17,080 bases of DNA from a bacterium (GTDB lineage Bacteria > Patescibacteriota > Minisyncoccia > UBA6257 > 2-01-FULL-56-20), in contig JAKABL010000011.1 of assembly GCA_021801885.1 (NCBI GenBank), forward strand, positions 1-17,080. Direction: 5' to 3'. The position numbers and the translations under genes are program-made. This document shows, one piece after another, positions 13,457 through 17,080 of this stretch. Numbering within the stretch: position 1 is the stretch's first letter; every line of letters starts with the position of its first letter. The notes under the pieces are model-generated. The model was not told the origin of the DNA. It did no database searches and worked only from the letters and a program-made list of their open reading frames with translations.

Positions 13457-13461
13457 TACAT

Positions 13462-16269
13462 ATGAATAAAAAACTGGTAGTGAACATATTGGCATGGGGA
13501 GCCATATCCGCCGGCGGCATGGCATTGCCGTTGTCGTATGTGTTTGCGATCCCTGTGAGCTATTCGATCGATATCGCAACGACCACACTCGAAGAACCGG
13601 ATAGAATAGTTTCCCTTTCCGGAACCGCAGGCGCCAATCCTTATACGGGATCGCTCGAAGCGGTGCATGCGGCGATCACCGACTGGGGCGACGGAAGCAG
13701 CACGATCCCGCTCGAAAATTTCAGTATCGTGTCCTCCACGAATTCGCCAAAGACATTTTCGGCGACATGGTCGGCATCGCATACCTATAGCGCACCCGGA
13801 GAATATTCGATCACCGCAATGGTCTATCACGGCGAGGTGAGCGAAGCGAACGAACAATATGCGATCGCGACCACGAGCGTCACGGTGAATCCGAGGATCG
13901 TGGCGAAGGTCAACGGCAGCGGAACCATCGATCCGATCGGCACAAGTACGGTCTTGTATCATGGCAGCAAGACATACACGATCAATCCGGGAAACGGAGA
14001 GCTTCTCAATATGCTTACGGTCGATGGGATTCCTGTTGCGACGGGCAATTCCTATACGTTCACGGATGTGACGACGGATCACGTGATCGAGGCGTGGTTT
14101 GTGACGGGTTCGAGAAATACGCTCACGGCCACCACCACGGGCGAAGGCACGGGAACTATCACGAGCGATCCCCCGGGGATAGCGTGCGGATCGGGAGGAA
14201 TGTCGTGCGATTCCCACTTTTCGGACGGCTCGACGATCGTCCTGACCGCGGCACCTGATGCTCCCACATCGAGTTTTGAGGGGTGGGGAGGGGCATGCGC
14301 ATCGGCGGGGACATCGTCGACCTGTACGGTCACTTTGTCCGAGGATATGGAAGTGAGCGCCGGGTTCGGAATCTCGCGCTATCCGTTATCGGTGTCGGCT
14401 TCGGGAGGGACGGGAGATGGTGTGATTTCCGATGCGGCAGAGAACATCTATTGCGATTCGGCGAACGCGGAATCATCGGTCTGTACCTATCTTTTTCCTA
14501 TCGGAACACCGGAAATATTGACGGCGATCCCTGCCGACGGTTCGAGTTTCGTTACATGGAGCACGGGGCCATGTGCGGGTGAGACATCGACGTCGTGTTC
14601 TTTCGTGATCAATCCTTCAACGACGGCAAGTACAGTGACCGGGGTGTTCAATACCAATCCGGTGCCGGGTGACAGTTCTCTCAGTGTGACGATCGCGGGG
14701 AATGGGAGTGTATCGAGCGATCCGCCGGGCATCGATGCGTGCGATTCGGGAACGTGTGCGGATAATTTTGTGACAGGTTCTACGGTAACGCTTACGGCGA
14801 CGCCGAGCGGAACCTCTCTCTTCGCAGGGTGGAGCGGTGATGTGTGTGACGGTGTTACGTCGACCCTGTGTTCGTTCGCGATCGCCACGACAACCTCGGT
14901 GACCGCGACGTTCACTCCTCCTCCGTCCGAGCCTGTTGCGGATATTGCGGTAGAGAAGGATGCGGATGTGGCGACTGCTGCGGCGGGAGGCATGGTGCAT
15001 TACCATATCGTCGTAACCAATCTTGGACCGGACGCGGCCGGTGATGTCATAGCGACAGATACATTGCCTGCGGGAGTTTCGTTCATAGGAGTGACGACGT
15101 CGGTCGGCGCATATCAAAGTTCGACGGGGGCATGGACGATCGGCGATCTCGCGGCAAGTGCTACGGCATATCTTGATATGGAGGTAATGGTTGATCCGGC
15201 GAGCGAGCCTTCCACGACCATCGTGAATACGGTGAGTGCGTCGAGCGACGGAGCCATAAGCATCGACCCCGATCTTTTGAATAACGTCGCGACGGCATCC
15301 GTAGCGGTGGCGGGAGGTCCGATGGGCGCGCCGGACTTTGCCATCCAGAAGAAGGTCGATCGTACGGATCCCGCATCCGGTGATGCGGTGCACTATGCGA
15401 TCGAAGTGACGAATAACGGTGATGCGGAAGGGACATTCATGGTCGCCAAAGATACGTGGGACAGCGGTCTCGTCTATGATAGTGCCACCTCGTCACAGGG
15501 AACGCTTGCACTTGCGAATGGGGGCATGGAATGGGATATAGGCACGCTCGCGGCGCATGCGACGGCCACCTTGGATGTCGTGATGACGGTGGAAAACGGA
15601 GAAGAAGGCAAGACGCTCCGGAACGGCATAACGGTATCGAGTACGCTCGGAAGTTTCGTCGATCCGACCCCGTCCGACAATACTGCGGCGGCGACCGTGG
15701 CGGTACGTGCCGCGGATAACGGTAATTCTGGCGGAGGCGGCTCCGGTGGAGGTGGCCCGATCGTGACCGTTGCCGCGGGCGGAGGGGGTCCGATTTCCTA
15801 TAGCACGGGAGGGGGAGGTGCGAGCGGTGGCGGAGGAGCGGTGCTCGGAACTTCTACGACCGAAAGTTCTCTTCCGGGCCAAGGGACGTCCACGGTGATC
15901 GTGCCCCCGCCTGAAGAGGGCCAGGTGCTCGGCGCGAGTACCACGTGCGGATATTACCTCACGAGCTATATCGTTCCCATGTCCCAAAAAAATGCCGTGA
16001 ACGATCCGAACGAGGTGAAGAAGCTCCAGATATTCCTCAATAATGAGCTCGGACTCGATATCCCCATCACCGGATATTACGGACCGATTTCCGAAGCGGC
16101 CGTGAAACAGTTCCAGGTGCAGCATTCGACGGAAATCCTTGCCCCATGGGTCGCGTATGGGCTTTCGAACCTCAATGCGGGCACGGGATACGTCTATAAG
16201 ACCACGCAGCGTCTTATCAACATGATCATGTGTCCGTCGCTTCAGATACCCATGCCTTCCTTACCCTAA
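13462..16269 (+). CDS. Large secreted multi-repeat surface protein with C-terminal peptidoglycan-binding domain
   Basis: The protein has 935 residues. A signal peptide (about 1-29, cleavage probably after YVFA) precedes a PKD-like region (about 40-145, with DWGDGSS and SHTYSAPGEYSITAMV). Next come four InlB-type divergent beta repeats, beginning near residues 148, 220, 306 and 405, with repeated G-x-G-x-I/V-x-S-DPPGI, F-x-GW and T-x-x-F features. Three of these carry Cys pairs likely to form disulfides. Two DUF11-type domains follow (about 493-615 and 624-750; each has V-H-Y-x-I-x-V-T-N and a W-x-I-G-x-LAA-x-A-T-A motif). A Gly-rich flexible linker (about 752-795) leads to a PG_binding_1-type domain (about 830-935; VKKLQIFLNNELGLDIPITG then YYGPISEAAVKQFQ). 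It probably forms long surface fibres or adhesins tethered to the cell wall. This layout is common in Parcubacteria. The next gene starts 15 bp downstream. Confidence 0.9.
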   Translation: MNKKLVVNILAWGAISAGGMALPLSYVFAIPVSYSIDIATTTLEEPDRIVSLSGTAGANPYTGSLEAVHAAITDWGDGSSTIPLENFSIVSSTNSPKTFSATWSASHTYSAPGEYSITAMVYHGEVSEANEQYAIATTSVTVNPRIVAKVNGSGTIDPIGTSTVLYHGSKTYTINPGNGELLNMLTVDGIPVATGNSYTFTDVTTDHVIEAWFVTGSRNTLTATTTGEGTGTITSDPPGIACGSGGMSCDSHFSDGSTIVLTAAPDAPTSSFEGWGGACASAGTSSTCTVTLSEDMEVSAGFGISRYPLSVSASGGTGDGVISDAAENIYCDSANAESSVCTYLFPIGTPEILTAIPADGSSFVTWSTGPCAGETSTSCSFVINPSTTASTVTGVFNTNPVPGDSSLSVTIAGNGSVSSDPPGIDACDSGTCADNFVTGSTVTLTATPSGTSLFAGWSGDVCDGVTSTLCSFAIATTTSVTATFTPPPSEPVADIAVEKDADVATAAAGGMVHYHIVVTNLGPDAAGDVIATDTLPAGVSFIGVTTSVGAYQSSTGAWTIGDLAASATAYLDMEVMVDPASEPSTTIVNTVSASSDGAISIDPDLLNNVATASVAVAGGPMGAPDFAIQKKVDRTDPASGDAVHYAIEVTNNGDAEGTFMVAKDTWDSGLVYDSATSSQGTLALANGGMEWDIGTLAAHATATLDVVMTVENGEEGKTLRNGITVSSTLGSFVDPTPSDNTAAATVAVRAADNGNSGGGGSGGGGPIVTVAAGGGGPISYSTGGGGASGGGGAVLGTSTTESSLPGQGTSTVIVPPPEEGQVLGASTTCGYYLTSYIVPMSQKNAVNDPNEVKKLQIFLNNELGLDIPITGYYGPISEAAVKQFQVQHSTEILAPWVAYGLSNLNAGTGYVYKTTQRLINMIMCPSLQIPMPSLP

Positions 16270-16284
16270 CGTGCATTACGAACT

Positions 16285-17080
16285 ATGGCGGGTAACTATG
16301 CTGCGAAAATATTCGCAGGGATAGTGGTCCTCGCGCTTGTCGCAATTGCCATAGTGGCATTGCGACAAGCGGCGTTACGTGCAGGAACTTCTTCCATTGC
16401 GATCACACTTCCGTCGGGTGGTGAGCGCTGGCAGGCGGGGGAGACCCACATCGTCACGTGGAACCGCGTGAATATTCCTGCAGGGGATATGGTCGCGCTG
16501 AATATTCGGCGCATTCCGCCGCCGCCGCTTCCCGAAGAAGGACAAGAATTCGATCCCGTGATCGCCATCAATCTTCCGAATACCGGCAAGGCGATGTGGA
16601 CGATATCGCCGATGTATCCCTCGGGATCATATGTGCTCGGAATAAGCGCATATAAGGCGATCCCCGTGACCGATCCGATATCCGCCGAGAGTGCGCCATT
16701 CACCATTGCGCATCCGGCACTTGCATCCGACCTCTACCCACTTTATGCGGGAGTGGATTGGAACGCTTCCGAAGCGGAACAATTCATGATCGGGACCTCA
16801 TCGTATTCCGGCGCGAGCATTACCTCGGCACCCATCCTCACAGGGAATGATCCTGGAAGCGTGATAACGCCGTTCGAGCGCTATTATGATGCGCGTCTCA
16901 AGGCGCGCGGATGGAGCGTGGCGAACGATCTCGCGGCGGGCGGGCAGACGGGATATAGAAAAGGAGGTGAAATAATTTTGATACGATTTGGCATACAATA
17001 CAGCATTATTCCCTCAGATGCCCCCTCCGAATGTCCCTGCAGTGTGGTCCTTTCGCTCTTTTCGGAAAATGGGGGACAAT
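16285..17080 (+). CDS. Membrane-anchored Kre9/Knh1-like extracellular protein, N-terminal part (runs off the right edge)
   Basis: The frame is open from the ATG at 16285 to the window end, 265 residues with no stop. A short basic tail and one TM helix (about 8-26, KIFAGIVVLALVAIAIVAL) put the rest outside. Residues about 38-140 match a Kre9/Knh1-like (Ser-Thr-rich GPI-anchor type) beta domain: IAITLPSGGERWQAGETHIVTWN, later WTISPMYPSGSYVLGISAYK and APFTI. In bacteria such domains are found on secreted and surface proteins, with unknown ligands. A second segment (about 140 onward; PLYAGVDWN, FERYYDARLKARGW, then a hydrophobic strand and a C-x-C near 250) belongs to a domain I cannot name. It is 15 bp after the large surface protein and probably in the same transcript. 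A strong hairpin lies in its TM-coding region. Confidence 0.85.
   Translation, partial: MAGNYAAKIFAGIVVLALVAIAIVALRQAALRAGTSSIAITLPSGGERWQAGETHIVTWNRVNIPAGDMVALNIRRIPPPPLPEEGQEFDPVIAINLPNTGKAMWTISPMYPSGSYVLGISAYKAIPVTDPISAESAPFTIAHPALASDLYPLYAGVDWNASEAEQFMIGTSSYSGASITSAPILTGNDPGSVITPFERYYDARLKARGWSVANDLAAGGQTGYRKGGEIILIRFGIQYSIIPSDAPSECPCSVVLSLFSENGGQ
16334..16371 (+). repeat. 16-bp inverted repeat (hairpin) inside the TM-coding region
   Basis: CGCTTGTCGCAATTGCC (16334-16350) pairs with GGCATTGCGACAAGCG (16356-16371). All 16 bases of the right arm pair, with a single bulged T in the left arm and a 5-nt loop ATAGT. It lies 49 bases downstream of the start codon and encodes most of the membrane helix. 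No T-run follows, so it is not a standard terminator. Confidence 0.8.

Noticed and set aside
14122..14950. Internal DNA repeats in the large surface gene, as a possible CRISPR or tandem-repeat array.
   Set aside because: The repetition is at protein level (InlB-like domains of unequal length), with poor nucleotide identity and no regular spacers.
16961..16980. AAGGAGGTGA, a perfect Shine-Dalgarno, followed 7 nt later by an in-frame TTG inside the last gene, suggesting an internal start.
   Set aside because: It reads naturally as the coding stretch RKGGEI within an open frame, and most genes here do not use Shine-Dalgarno sites. There is no independent support for a second product.

Overview
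The window looks like a chromosomal fragment of a Patescibacteria (CPR) bacterium, most likely of the Parcubacteria group. The main reasons are a 935-residue secreted protein ending in a peptidoglycan-binding domain of the kind common in Parcubacteria, many single-TM 'anchor plus extracellular domain' proteins, dense gene packing, little Shine-Dalgarno use, and -10 boxes lying 5-9 nt before start codons. The placement is by recognition of protein style. No rRNA or tRNA is present to confirm it. Base composition is moderately GC-rich and even throughout, apart from short AT-rich promoter patches.

Layout. Bases 1-1538 (minus strand) hold the N-terminus of an anchored extracellular protein and a membrane-anchored MliC-domain (lysozyme inhibitor type) protein. 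Bases 1666-5807 (plus) hold a complete P3A proton-pumping P-type ATPase and a GT5 glycogen/starch synthase, each with its own -10 box just before the start codon. Bases 5816-8423 (minus) hold a Gre transcript-cleavage factor, a DUF2784 membrane protein, a DUF389 membrane protein (the last two overlap by ATGA) and a reduced ROK-family sugar kinase. Divergent from the kinase, 8452-9738 (plus) encodes a TreT-like trehalose synthase (GT4), and the 28-bp gap between them contains two abutting inverted repeats. A 57-residue membrane protein lies at 9887-10060 (minus).

From 10201 onward everything is on the plus strand. First comes an isolated, strongly equipped cistron (consensus -35/-10, strong ribosome binding site, clean terminator) encoding an unnamed 183-residue protein built of two tandem copies of a module that resembles small phage hypothetical proteins. 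Next is a compact operon: a mini ArsR-type repressor with a perfect 20-bp palindrome against its start codon, a DUF302-glutaredoxin fusion, and a small DUF2892 membrane protein. This looks like a thiol, sulfur or metalloid stress module. The last part is cell-surface: an anchored phosphodiester-glycosidase-like protein, the 935-residue repeat protein (PKD-like, InlB-like and DUF11 repeats, Gly-rich linker, peptidoglycan-binding end), and an anchored Kre9/Knh1-like protein that runs off the right edge.

Together the genes suggest a fermentative cell that energises its membrane with an ATP-driven proton pump, makes or remodels glucose storage and trehalose (GlgA, TreT, ROK), and invests heavily in surface proteins. 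The most novel-looking items are the tandem-module orphan cistron at 10201-10876, the ArsR/DUF302-glutaredoxin/DUF2892 operon with its operator, the probable prevalence of leaderless mRNAs, and a 16-bp hairpin inside the 5' coding region of the last gene. No CRISPR array, insertion sequence, integrase or RNA gene was seen.
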